Assembly (NCBI GenBank): GCA_013400155.1
Contig: VXBM01001620.1
Span: forward strand, 24,264 to 88,263
Direction of reading: 5' to 3'
Length of the DNA stretch: 64,000 bases
Source of the DNA: Helopsaltes ochotensis
Lineage: Eukaryota > Chordata > Aves > Passeriformes > Locustellidae
Part shown: positions 1-12,165 of the stretch, piece by piece
How positions within the stretch are numbered: the stretch's first letter is position 1
How the letters are laid out: each line of letters opens with the position of its first letter
Position numbers and translations under genes: made by a program
Notes under the pieces: generated by a model
Database searches by the model: none
Told to the model about the DNA's origin: nothing
Seen by the model: only the letters and a program-made list of their open reading frames with translations

Positions 1-2397
1 TTGCTCGACATCGCTCTGGTCGTGTTTCCTCCACCAATCATTTCACCATTTTGAAGTTTCCTGAGGGTCTTGCTGAATTTTTTCACTTAATGGTCCCTTG
101 AATCAATACTGACCTCTGGTAGCTGCCTGTTCTCGCACATTGCTCCCGGCTTGTTTGAGGCTCTAATTGTGGTTTTCAGCTGAAATCCTCTCTGTCCTTT
201 TTTTCTCCCGGTGCTGGCCTCATCCACCAGCTGGAGAGATGTTTTCTGGGGCCAAGCCAGTCACCTTTATTTCAGAATCCTCCTTTCACTCCTTGGTCAG
301 GGCTCATTGATTGGTAAGAAGGTGGCTGTGGAGTTCTCCTGCGGGTGAACAACGCCCGTGGAGTAATTAACACCCGGGGTGAGGGCAAAGGGGAAAATGC
401 CTCCAGAGCAACTGCCTGGGCTGCTCCCCGTGGGATGCTGCTGAGTGGAAGAAGAATTTGAGTCTTCCCTGCCTTACACCACCAAGACACATCCGTAACT
501 CCACGGGAGGAGTGGGAAAAGGCCTTTGGAGCTGCTCAGAGCAGCGGGAGGGGTTGTGGAACTCTGTGTTTGGTGCTGGGAGTGACGTTTGTACAGCTGC
601 TGTTGCTTCCCTTCTCCTCCTCTGGAGCCTGGCTTGGCATTTCTTTCATGGAATTCTTGTGGGCGTGGTGGTGCCGGACACAAATATCCTAAAACTGCCA
701 GCGGAACTGCTTTCTCCAGTCAGTATTGCTGAACAGTTGTGTGGCCAACGAGAAGGGATCCAGGGGTTTGAGAGATCCAGGGGTTTTTTGGTTAAATATC
801 TGAGCTGGATAACTGCTGTAGGAATAGGAGATTGTATTTTGGGATGCCAGAGCCCACCTGGTGCGGGAGGTGCACCAAGACTTGGGCTGTTCACGTGCAG
901 ACGTGAGCACAGGTGGTGTTTGACACCAGACACTTCTCCTTCTCTGCTTGTCCTGCAAATTTTTGCCAAACTCAACTAATCCTGGTGGGTTTTTTTTAAA
1001 TTTACAGTTGTCATGGAATGGAGAAACCAGAAACCCAAGTAAAGCTTCTCTGAAATTGAAGCTGGGCAAGTTGGTTCTGGATAAAAAGCAGATCCTTCCC
1101 TTCTTCTCCTTCCTTTCCTCCCGTGACGTACTTAAGATGCCAGAACAGATTGCAATGATTAGTTCATGGCAAGAAGAAGGAATGGGAAGATAATTTATGA
1201 TAAATTTCAAGATGTTTCTTGCTGCCACCAGGATTAGTGGTCAGGTCTGATGGTAGGATCCATATTGCAGCTCTGATAATAAATTCTGCCCAGGAATTCT
1301 GGGTTTATGCAAACAACAAAAATCTGAACTAAAAATAATAGATCTCTGTACAACCAAAATCTGGATCTTCATGTAAATTGTGTTTTAATGCAGCATCTCT
1401 CCTGTTGGAAGGAGCAGTCTGTAAATTCTCGGAGTGGGAATGGAATTGTTCTGTCGTTTTCAGCCTCTCCTCGTGGGTGGTGTAGATGAGGGTGGTGGGG
1501 CCATGCAGAACATCACCAGTTGGGAGATTGATAGTAAAGGGCTCTGCCTGATGAAAGTCATGGAATCATGGAATGGTTTGGGTTGGAAGGGATCTTAAAT
1601 CCCATCCCAGCCCCTGCCATGGCAGGGACACCTCCCAGTGTCCCGGGCTGCTCCAACCCCAGTGTCCAACCTGGCCTTGGGCACTGCCAGGGCTCCAGGG
1701 GCAGCCCCAGCTGCTCTTGTCTCTATTTCCCTGTTTAAAATCCCCCCTCGCAGATATTTAGGATCTCGAGAAGAGTTTCCTAAGCTGCAAAACGCCACCA
1801 AAAAAAATTCCCGCCGGGTTTTGTTTTCGGCACGGAACAGAAACCTCCCAAACTTCTCCCGACGCTTCCAGAAATAATCAACTTCTGAACTCCGTGACAA
1901 ATAGGGTTTGTGCATCAATTTAACTGTGGCAGCGTTAGAGTTTCCCCGTTCCGAGGGGTGGCAAACACGTTGGACACAGGGCGACATCAGTGGGACTCGT
2001 CAGCACAGCGGCCAGCAGCTCCTCAGGCCAACAGAGTGCAGCAATACCTTCAGGGGAGGGAAAAACCAGCCCAGAGAAGAGAAAAGTGGGAAAAACTCGC
2101 CGTGCTAATCAGCTTCAACCCGGGTTGGGGGTGTTTTGTGGGGTTTGTGTGGGGTCAACCAGGAGCCGGGCGGGATTTGGGCTGGGAGAGGAGCCGGGCC
2201 TGGGTTGGTGACGGTGCCACAGCCACCTCTGGCGTCACTTTGGGGTCACTTCTGTGGGTTTTTTTGATAATTCCTCCCTCAATAGGATTGCAGTGTGGAA
2301 GTTCCTCTGGCTGGGGTGGACACGGAGCCCTCTGAGGGTGGGGATGTGGGGCCGGGAGTGTCCCGCCAGGTGGGAGCTGATCAATCCTCTCTTGCAG
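1..2397 (+). other. RSRC1: RSRC1 intron (3' part), upstream of first visible exon
   Basis: Non-coding intron sequence ending in a pyrimidine-rich acceptor just before 2398. Apart from a CR1 fragment at 1558-1740 I see no exon, RNA gene or recognisable element. The short open frames here have no start context, splice context or recognisable product. The assignment as intron depends on the exon at 2398 being internal: it opens with an acceptor and matches mid-protein RSRC1 sequence. Confidence 0.8.
1558..1740 (-). mobile_element. CR1 LINE 3'-end fragment
   Basis: Begins with the reverse complement of the CR1 3' tail (gaatggtttgggttggaag) and continues through the 'catggcagggacacctccca' block and the 'cctggccttgggcactgcc' block typical of avian CR1 3' ends. 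The element is 5'-truncated and in antisense orientation. It lacks any reverse-transcriptase sequence and is inert. Confidence 0.85.
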
Positions 2398-2449
2398 ACC
2401 CCTGCGGAACAGGCCAAGGCCAGGCTGCAGCTGGTCCTGGAGGCAGCTG
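2398..2449 (+). CDS. RSRC1: RSRC1 internal coding exon (first in window)
   Basis: This 52-nt exon is flanked by a pyrimidine-rich acceptor (ctcttgcag) and a donor (gtgagt). It reads TPAEQAKARLQLVLEAA plus one base of a split codon, which matches the known vertebrate RSRC1 segment nearly residue for residue (human has TPEEQQKARLQLVLEAA). RSRC1 (SRrp53) is a nuclear arginine/serine-rich coiled-coil protein that takes part in constitutive and alternative pre-mRNA splicing and works with RS-domain partners such as U2AF. This exon lies in the Lys/Glu/Gln-rich helical region after the RS-rich N-terminal half, which is outside the window. The next coding exon is 23.5 kb away, and the split alanine codon (G|CT) joins perfectly to it, which confirms both the frame and the gene. 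Confidence 0.95.
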
Positions 2450-2724
2450 GTGAGTACATGAGAACCTTCCAAAACTCAGCTTGGTTTTTGTGGTGGCAGG
2501 TGGGATTTTATCCCTTTGTGTTTGGCTGGTCCCCTTCTCTGTAGCTCACTTAAATTTCAGGTTAAGATTGAATTGGTTTGCATCACCGTTGGCACTTAGT
2601 AGAGCCCTTTAAGGAAATAAAAATAAACAATTTTTTACACTAAAACCTCATGTTTATCTTCTGGCTCCTGCTGCTGCTGAGACTTTATTCTGTGCTCTCA
2701 AAAATTGGTTTTGTTTGTTTTTGT

Positions 2725-2811
2725 NNNNNNNNNNNNNNNNNNNNNNNNNNNNNNNNNNNNNNNNNNNNNNNNNNNNNNNNNNNNNNNNNNNNNNNNNNNN
2801 NNNNNNNNNNN
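2725..2811. other. Assembly gap (87 N)
   Basis: Run of 87 N directly after a T/G-rich stretch (ttgtttgtttttgt). This suggests an unresolved low-complexity or poly-T region. Confidence 0.99.
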
Positions 2812-3711
2812 AATCCATCCAGCCTTTTGCATTGTCCCTCTTCCAATACATTCCTTGTTCTCCAGAACTTTTAATAAATCTTTGAAGCATGTAATTATGA
2901 AATGGATGTGACAGCCCTGACCTCAAAAGCACAATTTGTGTATTCTGCTGCCATCGATCACATCTCATTTTTTAATTTCACACCTGGGAGATGTACAAAA
3001 GATAACTGGGGGTTGTAGATCATCGTGACCTGGGCTCCAAAATTTTCCAAAGCTTATCAAAGGTCTGTGACATTGTTTAATTTAAATATCCACCACAGAG
3101 GGCTGGATCTCACATTGAAGCTGCAAGTTCTTCGTAAGGAACAGAAGAGATTTAATATCTTTGTGTCTCTTACAATCCAAAGTATAGAATTAAGTTCCTC
3201 CCTGGCTTTATTTAAGTCTTAGTCATCCCAGGCATTTATGAGCTCATTCCCACCTTCTTCCCCAAGTCCTGCACTCAGTCAATTACATTTAATTTTTATT
3301 TAATTGCTGCAAGAGGAGGTTGGAAATGTTGAGAAATGTTGTTTCAATATATTTTTGTGTGTTTACTCCTTGCGAAATCAGCACTTTTTAGTCTTAGACT
3401 TATGCTGAGCCATTGCCCAGCAGCCTTTTGAGGAGCTGAGGCTCAAGAGCTTCGTTGCTGTTGTGGTGCTGTTCTGTTTGAACACAATTGGAATTAATTC
3501 TGGGCTGCAGTAACGGTGAGTGGAGCTGTTGTTGGTGCACACAGGGCTCTGTCCATCCCAAACTTGGGCATGAACTCATGGAATATCTGTGCGCTTTAGA
3601 GGGATTGCTCCACTCCCACTCAATGGGAACCAGAAGCTGTGCTGGGGATTATCCCAGCAGGGGTTGTAGGGACACCGGGGACAGTCCCTTCCTGGTTCAT
3701 CCCTGCTGCCA

Positions 3712-3880
3712 TCGTGGAATCCTGGAATGGTTTGGGCTGGAAGGACCCTAAATCCCACCCGGTGCCCCCCCTGCCCTGGCAGGGACACCTCCCACTGTCC
3801 CTGGTGCTCCCAGCCCTGTCCAGCCTGGGCACTTCAGGGATCCAGGGGCAGCCACAGCTGCTCTTCTCCTTGGCTCTATC
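3712..3880 (-). mobile_element. CR1 LINE 3'-end fragment
   Basis: Antisense CR1 3' end: 'gaatggtttgggctggaagg', then the 'tggcagggacacctcccactg' block, then 'cagggatccaggggcagcc'. It resembles the copy at 1558-1740, including the sequence after it (both run into 'tctatttccct.tctaaat..ccttg.agatatttaggatct'). The two copies may therefore share more than the CR1 core. Confidence 0.85.
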
Positions 3881-4489
3881 TCCCTATCTAAATTTGCCTT
3901 GGAGAGATATTTAGGATCTTGAGAAAATCTGCTTTTAGAATTTAACCCAGATATTATTTTAGGAAATGGCAACAGCTTTCTCTGAAAGGCAGAAATCAGC
4001 GAGCAGTAAAACAGGTTCTTATTAAGGAGTTTTTTTTTTTTCCTGGTATATTTGGAGATGGCAATTGTGACTCAGGTCTCTCATTAGGAGAGCAGGTAAA
4101 ATAAAAAATACTCACTTGTGTCTGCGGGGGAGGAGGGTAAAGTGGCCGTTTTTATATTTAGTGCTGAGGAGGTTTTTCTCCAAGTCCTGCATTGACGCTG
4201 ACTTTGCTAAATAATTTTTTTTCTTTTTAAGTGTAGATTAATGCCAGTATTTTCTTCTCATTAAGCAGGGCAGTACTGGGAGGTGCTGAAACTCTTTAGT
4301 TCTCGAGAAAAGTGAGTTTAGATTTACAAAACCCTTCGTTCCTCAGAAAGCTGTCGGTCCCAGCTATAAATTGATATTTGCACCATTTCTTGAATTAGAT
4401 TTCTTAATATCGAGGTGCCGGGGAGCCTTTTTAGGCTCCTCTGACAACCTCCCACAAGTCGCCGTGCCCGAGCAGATGTTAAGCAGGCA

Positions 4490-4790
4490 ATAGTTGAATG
4501 TTAATTTGGAGAGGGTGGGATGTTTAAGCCCATCTGAAGTATGTTCCATGTGGGCCTTCCAGACTGAGCGACAATGCTTTGTCTCTTGGGAGAGTTTCCA
4601 AGCTAAACCTCTTTCTTTTCGTGGCTCTATATGGACTCTCTCAAGTCAGTATAAAGCAGATCATCCCTGGGCTAAAGCTCTCCAAGCTTTTGTCTGCGGG
4701 CTCTGTAGGGCTGTAATTAGGCCTCCTGGCAGGCCCTGCCGGCCAGTTAATGGTCATATGGAGTTTTTCTGAGGCAGACTGGCTTTGTGT
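4490..4790. other. Candidate conserved noncoding block
   Basis: Unique, non-repetitive sequence with TAAT cores, GTAATTAGG and CATATG motifs and no open frame with coding character. It looks like vertebrate conserved noncoding DNA (AT-rich, homeodomain-type cores), but conservation cannot be measured here. Low confidence. Confidence 0.25.
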
Positions 4791-5784
4791 AAATCCTTGC
4801 TCGCCATCTCCTTCTGGGTCACTTCCTACCAGGCCGGGGCTTTGTGGGGCTGCCCCACGGGCGGACGGGGAGCAGCGTCCCCTGACCAGCGCGGGCTCCG
4901 GGAGCGCCGCACAATCCACCCCGCTAATCCCCAGTGTAAACAGAGGATTTAGCTCGGCTTCTGTCACTTACAGTTGCCAAACCACTTGGGTGTCTGCGAT
5001 TCCTTTCCCAGCCTTCATTACCGAGGGACGGAGAGGAGCCGAGCCGGGGCTTTGCGTTGAGCGTGGCTCCCGGCGCCGATTTTTAGGGAGAAGTTTGGTT
5101 TTTTTTTTTTGCGCCCTTTCAAATCTTAAATCCCGAGCTCGGGGCAAAACCTCAGAACCTGAAAGCTGCTTAGCGCGTGCTGTAAGTCGTGTGGCACCTG
5201 TGCTTTCTCATAAAGATTAAAATATGGATGAATATTCCCCAAAATGTCGATAGATTCCTATGAAATAGCACGCGGACGTTTCAAACCATCGATGCTGCTG
5301 CCTCTTCCAAAGGGCTCCGGGAGCTTTTCCACGGTGCTAAGCAGAAATTTCTTGCTCTCCCTATAAAGACGATGACAAAAGGCAATTGATCTGGATTTTC
5401 AAAGGTCTAGAGTTGAAATAAGTGACTGATCTATTTTTGGGATCTGCATTTCAATCTCTGGCTGAAAGAGCAGTCAAGAATGGGGCGTTTTGTGCAAAGA
5501 ATTCGCCGGAGTTTATTTAAAGGGAACTTCAGGACTGAGGCACTAAATGTGAGGTGATGAAAAGGGGGGAATACAAATCCCAAACATTTATTATTTATCA
5601 GCTCCAATCCTGATATTGGATGTTTAACTCATTATCTTTGAGTTATGCTGTCAGATCGCTGCCTTTAATTTTGTCCCCTGCATCTTTATTGCATTTTACA
5701 TATTCCTCAAAGAGAAAAACCATGGAATGCAATGAGTACTTTGGCCTTAACTGTGGTAAATACAAATGTTTTATAATTCTGACT

Positions 5785-5904
<120 letters not shown>

Positions 5905-6949
5905 CTACCCATTCTAGCAGGAGTGATTGAGGAGAAAAAGCCTGATTTGCACTCAGTGCCTGATCAATATAGGCAAATATTCTCTGCTTTGGGGTATCAA
6001 AATGGCTCATAACAGATGTGGCTGAAAGGACCACATACGTAGACTGTATGATTTTAGTCTGGTGGAACTAATAGGATCACTTGCTACTTTATAGATTCTT
6101 GCTTTTCTTTTACTTTAATAAAAACTGTTTAGTTAAATAGGCTGGCCTCTATTTGGCTCTTTTCTAGCGATGCAAAGCAGTCGGGCGGGCAGGTGGCAAC
6201 AAGTATGAAAAATTTCCTTTTATTGGGGCTTCTTTTCAACTGCCAAATTTATCAAATGTTTATGGATTTCTCGTTTTGATGATGGCTTTCTTTCAGTTTT
6301 CTTATTTGTGTTCTTTCCACTGAGAACTTGATGGCTTTAATTTGAATTTCTAATTATGCAATGAATTTTAGACGGATGGCCAACGTGCTGTGCAATATGC
6401 ACAAAGGATGAAATAATACTTAAAGTATTTTACTTGTCCTGTGGAAATTTAAAGCAGGCATTAAAAATACTTCTTGCCCCAGAAATTGCAAGAGTTTGAA
6501 CTTTTAACCAGCTGAAGAGTTCTGAATAGTGCAAAAAAGGTGAATTTAGTTGCTGTGTAGGTTCGATATAATATAAAATTCTAATTTTTATCAATTTCAA
6601 CTATTTATTTTGAATAGTGGCTATTGACACTTAAGATAATGAATTTTACTCCTATTTATATAAAAATCTCTGTTTGGAGAGCAGACGTGTCTTCCTTGAA
6701 TCATGTTTTCTCTTTCTGACAAAAAATGTGGATGGAGATGCTACAAAGAGTTTTAAGGATAATTTGTGGAGCATTTCCTGAACCCCCAGCAAGGAGAGGA
6801 ATTCTCATCCCTAGTGAAGACTAGAATCTGGGAAATTTGTTCTGTTCCCTGTGTCAAAGGAAAATAAACTGGAATTGCTCTTGGGAAGAGCCTCGACAGC
6901 GAATGCTCCAACACCTGCTCTTCGTGTCCTGCTCTAGGGCCATCTGAGA

Positions 6950-7315
6950 TTCCAGAATTCCACACTGGTTGGGTTGGAAGGGACCATAAATCCCATTCCC
7001 AGCCCTGCCATGGCAGGGACACCTCCCACTGTCCCAGGGGCTCCAACCCCAGTGTCCAGCCTGGCCTTGGCCATTCCAGGGATCCAGGGGCAGCCACAGC
7101 TGCTCTGGGAATTCCAGCCCAGCCAGGAATTCCTTCCCAATCTCCCATCCATCGCTGCCCTCTGTCCATGAGGATCCATTCCCTGTGTCCTGTCCCTCCC
7201 TCCCCTGTCCCCAGTCCCTCTCCAGCTCTCCTGGAGCCCCTTCAGGCCCTGCCAGGGGCTCGGAGCTCTCCCTGAGCCTTCTCCTCTCCTGCCTCCATAG
7301 GAGAGGCTTACCCTG
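6950..7315 (-). mobile_element. CR1 LINE 3'-end fragment (about 365 bp)
   Basis: One of the longer CR1 copies here, antisense. It begins at the 3' end (gttgggttggaagggacca) and passes through the 'tccagggatccaggggcagc' and 'ggaattccttcccaatctcc' blocks. It then reaches 'cctgtccccagtccctctcc', 'ccctgccaggggctcggagc' and a 'cctccataggagagg' block. It shares the same block order as the copies at 30760-31142 and 37535-37852, so the three belong to one subfamily. Confidence 0.9.
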
Positions 7316-8297
7316 TTCTCAAGCACCAGCTAATTTAGGAAATCCATCTAATTATGGAGTTAATGAACCCAGTTTTTAGGTCAGCTGCCGATTCCTACTC
7401 GGCAGATTTTGGTGTCAAAACCCATTTCTCGTTTCAGGAGAAAGAACACTTGAAAAAGCTCTGAGCGATAGAAGAATTAAACAATTAGTTTCAAAATCAA
7501 GAAGGTGTACATTAGAAGAAGTAGCTGCTTTTTATATTATGTATTTGATGGGAACTTCGGGTGTTTTAAGACTGAATTTCAGGGATTTGAGGAATTATCA
7601 GAGCTCACCTGGATGTTCCACACCAATGAGCCTCAGAGCCAGGCTGGACAGAGACAATTTCTGCAGCCGTTCCTTGACCCGGAGCTCTTGGCAAAACTTC
7701 ATAATCTCATTAGAGTTCTAAAAATATACAAATTTCTGCACACCAAACAACTGTAGAAAAACTGTAGGAAAAAAGTCATTACTCCATTTAATTGCTTTCT
7801 TTAACATATTAACGGTGTTGCCTTTACAATAGATGTGATTTCTGAGGTGCAGCTGGTTTGTGGCATTGGTGAGCAAAGTAAACACTGGGATCAGTGTAAT
7901 TAATTAAATCATTAATTTAAATTAATTTGCAGGATGCTGAAAAAAATACAGGATTTTAATGGAATGTAGGTAGAGAATAAATGTGTTTGAAATGAATTAA
8001 TTCACTTTTGCAATGTATAATATCATTCTGTTGGTGTCTAAAAGCTGTTCACTTCAGAGACCTCTTTTAGGTTCTTGCAAGAGACTGAAAAAAAAATAGC
8101 TTTGAACCATTTTTGTAGAATATCAATTTGTTTTTAAAGTAAGAAGCCAATGAGGAGTTGTAGGGATACCATAATATAAGCCAGAGCCTATACGTAGAAT
8201 TTAGAGGAACTTTATTAGTTAATGAACATTTATTGCCTTCAGAAATAATTTTAAAGCTTTTAGAATTTCTAATTTTTTGTTAGATTTTTATCCAAGG

Positions 8298-8299
<2 letters not shown>

Positions 8300-8339
<40 letters not shown>

Positions 8340-8340
8340 N

Positions 8341-8386
<46 letters not shown>
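8300..8386. repeat. Poly-T run of 87 nt with one N
   Basis: T from 8300 to 8386 with a single N at 8340. The N in the middle of the run suggests that the assembler joined two reads across a homopolymer of uncertain length. Confidence 0.95.
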
Positions 8387-8387
<1 letters not shown>

Positions 8388-9104
8388 TGACACCAAAAGT
8401 ATCTCAGGCTTCCGTGGTGCCTAATGGGTTTCAGTAATATTGCAGCATATGGGATCCAGGATTTTGATGCAAATCTCGGTGCTAATTATGTGCAGATGAA
8501 TCTTTCAGGCCTGCTATTGATCTGCAGTCAAAGACAATTTTTCAGTTAGCTGAAGTTTTGTATCAATTCATATTTAGCAACTTTGCTGTAATTTAATTAT
8601 CCGCTGGTTTGGCTGTGCAAACCATATGTGGTCGTGGCGCTCGTTTGTTTTTAGCAAGTCTTTTGGGAAATGTTATTTCTTAATATTGCTGGGGAAATAT
8701 TCAGTACTCGTGTTTTACATGATCTGTCACAGCCTCCTCGGTGTCCAGCTGCCCTCTGGGGGCTCTGGTCATCCAAGCATTCCCAGGAATTGGGTGTCCA
8801 GGAGTTGGTTCTGACAGTTTCCCTTGGGGAAAGAAAAAAAAAACATCTTTGGATGTTTAGATTTTCTACAGGTGAAAGTGGAGAGTGTTTTGATCCACTG
8901 GATATAAATTCCAGTGGTGGATTTTATAGCCTGAATGCCCAGAAAAAGGTTTTCGCTTGCCCCATCTGCTCCGGCTGGTGGGCTGACACTGGTGTTCTGT
9001 GTTTGGGACTTCCCTAATTTCCACATGGGAAGTGTGCTGGAATCACCTTGCTGAAAGGAACCTGTGATTAGATTAGATTAAATTAATTGTGATTCCCAGT
9101 GAGG

Positions 9105-9250
9105 GTGGGGAAGCCCAGGCCACCCAGAGGAGCTGTGGCTGTCCCTGGATCCCTGGAAGTGTCCAAGGCCAGACTGGATATTGGAGCCTGGAGCAGCCTG
9201 GGACAGTGGAAGGTGGCACTGGCTGGGCTTTAGAGTCCCTTCCAACCAAA
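9105..9250 (+). mobile_element. CR1 LINE 3'-end fragment
   Basis: Sense orientation: 'cagaggagctgtggctgtcc', 'ggatccctggaagtgtccaa', 'gcctgggacagtggaaggt' and the terminal 'cccttccaacc'. The 5' end is truncated and the microsatellite tail is missing. Confidence 0.85.
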
Positions 9251-9474
9251 TAATTCACATTTCACAGGAAGCAGAAACAAATCCCTGCTGGGTTTGTGCT
9301 TTTCCCACCCATCCTCTCAGGAAAACCTGGAATGCCAGCACACGAGTTCAGCACTCACCCAGCACCTTGTTCTGTGCCTGCACCATCTCCTTGTAGCTCC
9401 CATATATTAATTTTTTTTCAGGGGCAGTATTTAATATGGGTAATAACCCCCTTGTTTTAGTTATTGAAAGCCCA

Positions 9475-9990
9475 TTTATCACAACTTTATTAAACATGGA
9501 GAACTAAGTGTGCCATTTTGGCCAAGTGCTTTCGCTGGCTCGTGTTCTCTTTGTTGCCCCAAATGAATGAAATTAGAACAAACAATCTCCGAGTCATTTG
9601 TAATCAAGCGCTGATTAATGGACTTTGGTTTCACAGCCATTATTCATTCCAGAACACCTGATATCTTTCCCATAAACAAATCGTGTTTGTCCAAATTAAG
9701 AAATTAAATGAAGCATTTGATGAGTTTATGATTGACCCTTCCAACTCGGAGCCCATTAGTCAACGTCGTTATCATGCAAAACTGCCTGACTAATGCGCCG
9801 GCTGAATGTGCAGTGTGGATTTATTATGATTTCTGATTAATGCCTGCTGCAAGCCAAGCCACGGGATTGTAATAATTCCTTGATTTTCATTTGAGCGCTC
9901 GCTGAAGATTTTCATCTGTGATGAAATGCATTTGTGTCCCATTAGATTTAGAGATGATTATGAGGTGTCGGCCGAATAAATCTTAGCGTG
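9475..9990. other. Candidate conserved noncoding block (possible enhancer)
   Basis: About 500 bp of unique sequence dense in ATTA/TAAT cores, for example 'gcgctgattaatggactttg', 'tgactaatgcgccggctg' and 'ttattatgatttctgatta'. It has no repeats and no coding frame. This texture is typical of vertebrate developmental enhancers. A role as a SHOX2-locus enhancer is an inference from synteny only. Confidence 0.35.
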
Positions 9991-10914
9991 GAGCAGAGGG
10001 TGCTTGGCAAGGGGTTGTTTTTTTTTTTTTTCAGTCGTGGTGGGCTTTTTATAAGGCTGCTGCCTGTCTTTGACAGGGATTTTTGGGTGGTTTAAGGGGA
10101 GTTCTCATACTGAGGTTTTTGCAAATGTGGAGGGGTCACAAGGTTGATAGAAACAAGATCCCAAATGTATTTTTATAAGTGAAACACTGCTCCTCATACC
10201 TAAGAGACTGATACGAGAATTTTCTTTTATTTTCTCTCTGTTGTTTGCGCACCTTTATTCTATGAATATTTAATACCTGTATTTTCTGAAGTGTTTTTTG
10301 GGGGGGTGTTGGGTAAACTTTAGTGACTCGGAAAGGATTTTATGCAGTGTTTTCTGCTGAAATAACTCTCTTGAAAAGCAGCTGTCAAACTTCTGCAGTA
10401 GTAAGTTTTACCACTCCTCCAAATGTGAAGCAAGGCAAGTTCACACTGAATTAAATCTGCATCAGAAGATTTGAGCCCTGTTGCCACAAGCCCATTAAAG
10501 AACCCATTGGAAAGGGCAGAACAGCATCATTAGTGAAAGGCAACAGTAATGGCACCTCTGTCCTTTGCCAATCTCATATTGATCACCCCAGCAAGGAAAA
10601 AAGAAGTGTTTCAAAACACAGCTTATGTGAAAAATCAAATTAGGTGCCTTTATGGCAGATCCTCCCTTTAATTCCAGTTCTGTTTCTCTTCTCTGTGGCT
10701 GCACTGTGATTTATTATTGAAGATTTCTGAGCTGCTTTGTTTAAGCCATCGTGTATCCCCTTATGTTCTTAAAATACCCACTAAAACTATTTAATCACAG
10801 TAGTTTCTGAAAGGTTTTGAGCATTTTGTGCTGCTGATCTTAAGCCCTCGGAGAGTTTTCTCTGAGAAATGTGAATGATTTTATAGCGATGAGCCTCTTT
10901 GAGCAAGAGGAAAT

Positions 10915-11125
10915 TGTGGCTCCATTGGACAGGGCTTGGAGCAACCTGGGACAGTGGGAGGTGTCCCTGCCAAGGGGATGGGACTGGATGGAAGAAAATG
11001 GAAAAGGCTTTGGAGGTGTGTGGGCTGGCTCCCGAGCTGGGGTGTTTCCTCAGGAGCAGCCCTGGAGCTGATTTTGGATGTGCCCTCCCCTTAAGGTCCC
11101 TCCCAACCCAACCATTCTGGGGTTC
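10915..11125 (+). mobile_element. CR1 LINE 3' end, interrupted
   Basis: A sense CR1 end begins at 10915 ('acagggcttggagcaacctg', 'gggaggtgtccctgccaagg'). It is interrupted at about 10990 by roughly 100 bp of unrelated sequence, and resumes with 'ttaaggtccctcccaaccca' and 'accattctggggttctca'. The inserted segment has a second copy at 13370-13473. Confidence 0.8.
10990..11092. repeat. Dispersed duplicate, copy A (about 103 bp)
   Basis: Shares 'gctttggaggtgtgtgggct', 'gggtgtttcctcag.agc.gccctggagc' and 'gatttt/gggatgtgccct' with 13370-13473, at roughly 85 percent identity by eye. It sits inside a CR1 fragment, which suggests that it moved into this place. Confidence 0.85.
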
Positions 11126-11261
11126 TCACTCTCTGCAGCTCGGGGTTTGCCTCCTTGTACGTTCCTGACTTGCAGCAGCACTGGATTTGTGTCCGGATTT
11201 TCTGGCCTGAAGGGTGGGTAAAGCTAAGGGGGAAAGGCAAGAAGCTGTACAGGAGTACCTG

Positions 11262-11375
11262 GAATTCCAGACTGGTGTGTTGGAAGGGACCTTGAAGCCT
11301 ATCTGATCCCATCCCTTTCCGTGGACCACGGTGCTCCTTGGACTCCTCCAGGGCTGGGGCAGGCTGTGCCACTCC
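11262..11375 (-). mobile_element. CR1 LINE 3'-end fragment
   Basis: Antisense end: 'ggaattccagactggtgtgt' and 'tggaagggaccttgaagcc', then 'tctgatcccatccctttccg'. It is decayed beyond about 11375. Confidence 0.7.
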
Positions 11376-11639
11376 GGTTAGAAATACATTCTTGTAACCA
11401 ATCTCAACATTACCTTTTGGCCTCTACCATTGCAGGTTTCCCTGCAGCACAGACTGCCTGTTGAAAGCTTCTTTCCCAACCTCTTCCCCAAGTTTTCCGT
11501 GCCCTCTCTCAGCGTGGCCGTCCCCGCTGGCCCTTCAGCTGCCGTGACTGACATTTCTTTCCAGGGCTCAGCCTCCTGACCAGCCAGGCCCTGCTCCCCA
11601 GGGATGAACACCCACCTTCAGCTGCTGGGGGTGATGACG

Positions 11640-11960
11640 TGGGGCTGCCCCCAAAGAAACCCTAAAGCATCCTATTAGCGGGGCCTGAGCCTGGGCATCA
11701 AGGCCCCAATTAGGGAGCGCTGCCGAGGCCCTCCCGTGACATTAATGGTGTCTTTATAACCTCTTTAACTTCTGCCGCCTCTGACAGAGCACCACAATCG
11801 CAGCCCTGGCTTTGCCCGTGGCAAGCAAAACCTCATTTGGAGAGGATAATAAGTATTTACTATTTAGATGGCTGGCAATAAAATTTCTCTGAATGAGATT
11901 TTACTGAGAAAACGCCAACTGATTCAATTACTGCCTTTAATGGACTGGGGAGACCTGTAA
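11640..11960. other. Candidate conserved noncoding block
   Basis: Unique sequence with 'ggccccaattagggagcgct', 'gtgacattaatggtgtcttt' and 'gataataagtatttactat'. It contains no repeat and no coding frame, and its character resembles conserved regulatory DNA. Not testable here. Confidence 0.3.
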
Positions 11961-12077
11961 TAACAGTTTGTGGAAGCTCCAAGTCTCGTGGGTAGCTTTT
12001 TTCTTTCCTTTCTGATTTTTTTTTTTTCAGTGTGAAAATGCAAACTGATTCTTTTTCCAAGTACAAATTACATCATG

Positions 12078-12165
12078 CTATCGTTAAGGTTGGAAAATAC
12101 CTAAAAAACCTCCAAGATCATCAAGCCCAGCCCTTAACCCCACCATTTTCACTGGAAAACTTAAT
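12078..12165 (-). mobile_element. CR1-like 3'-end fragment (different subfamily)
   Basis: Contains 'gttaaggttggaaaatacct' and 'ctccaagatcatcaagcccag', the antisense 3' end of the CR1 type whose sense end reads 'ttggatgatctcagaggtct'. Short and decayed. Confidence 0.6.
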
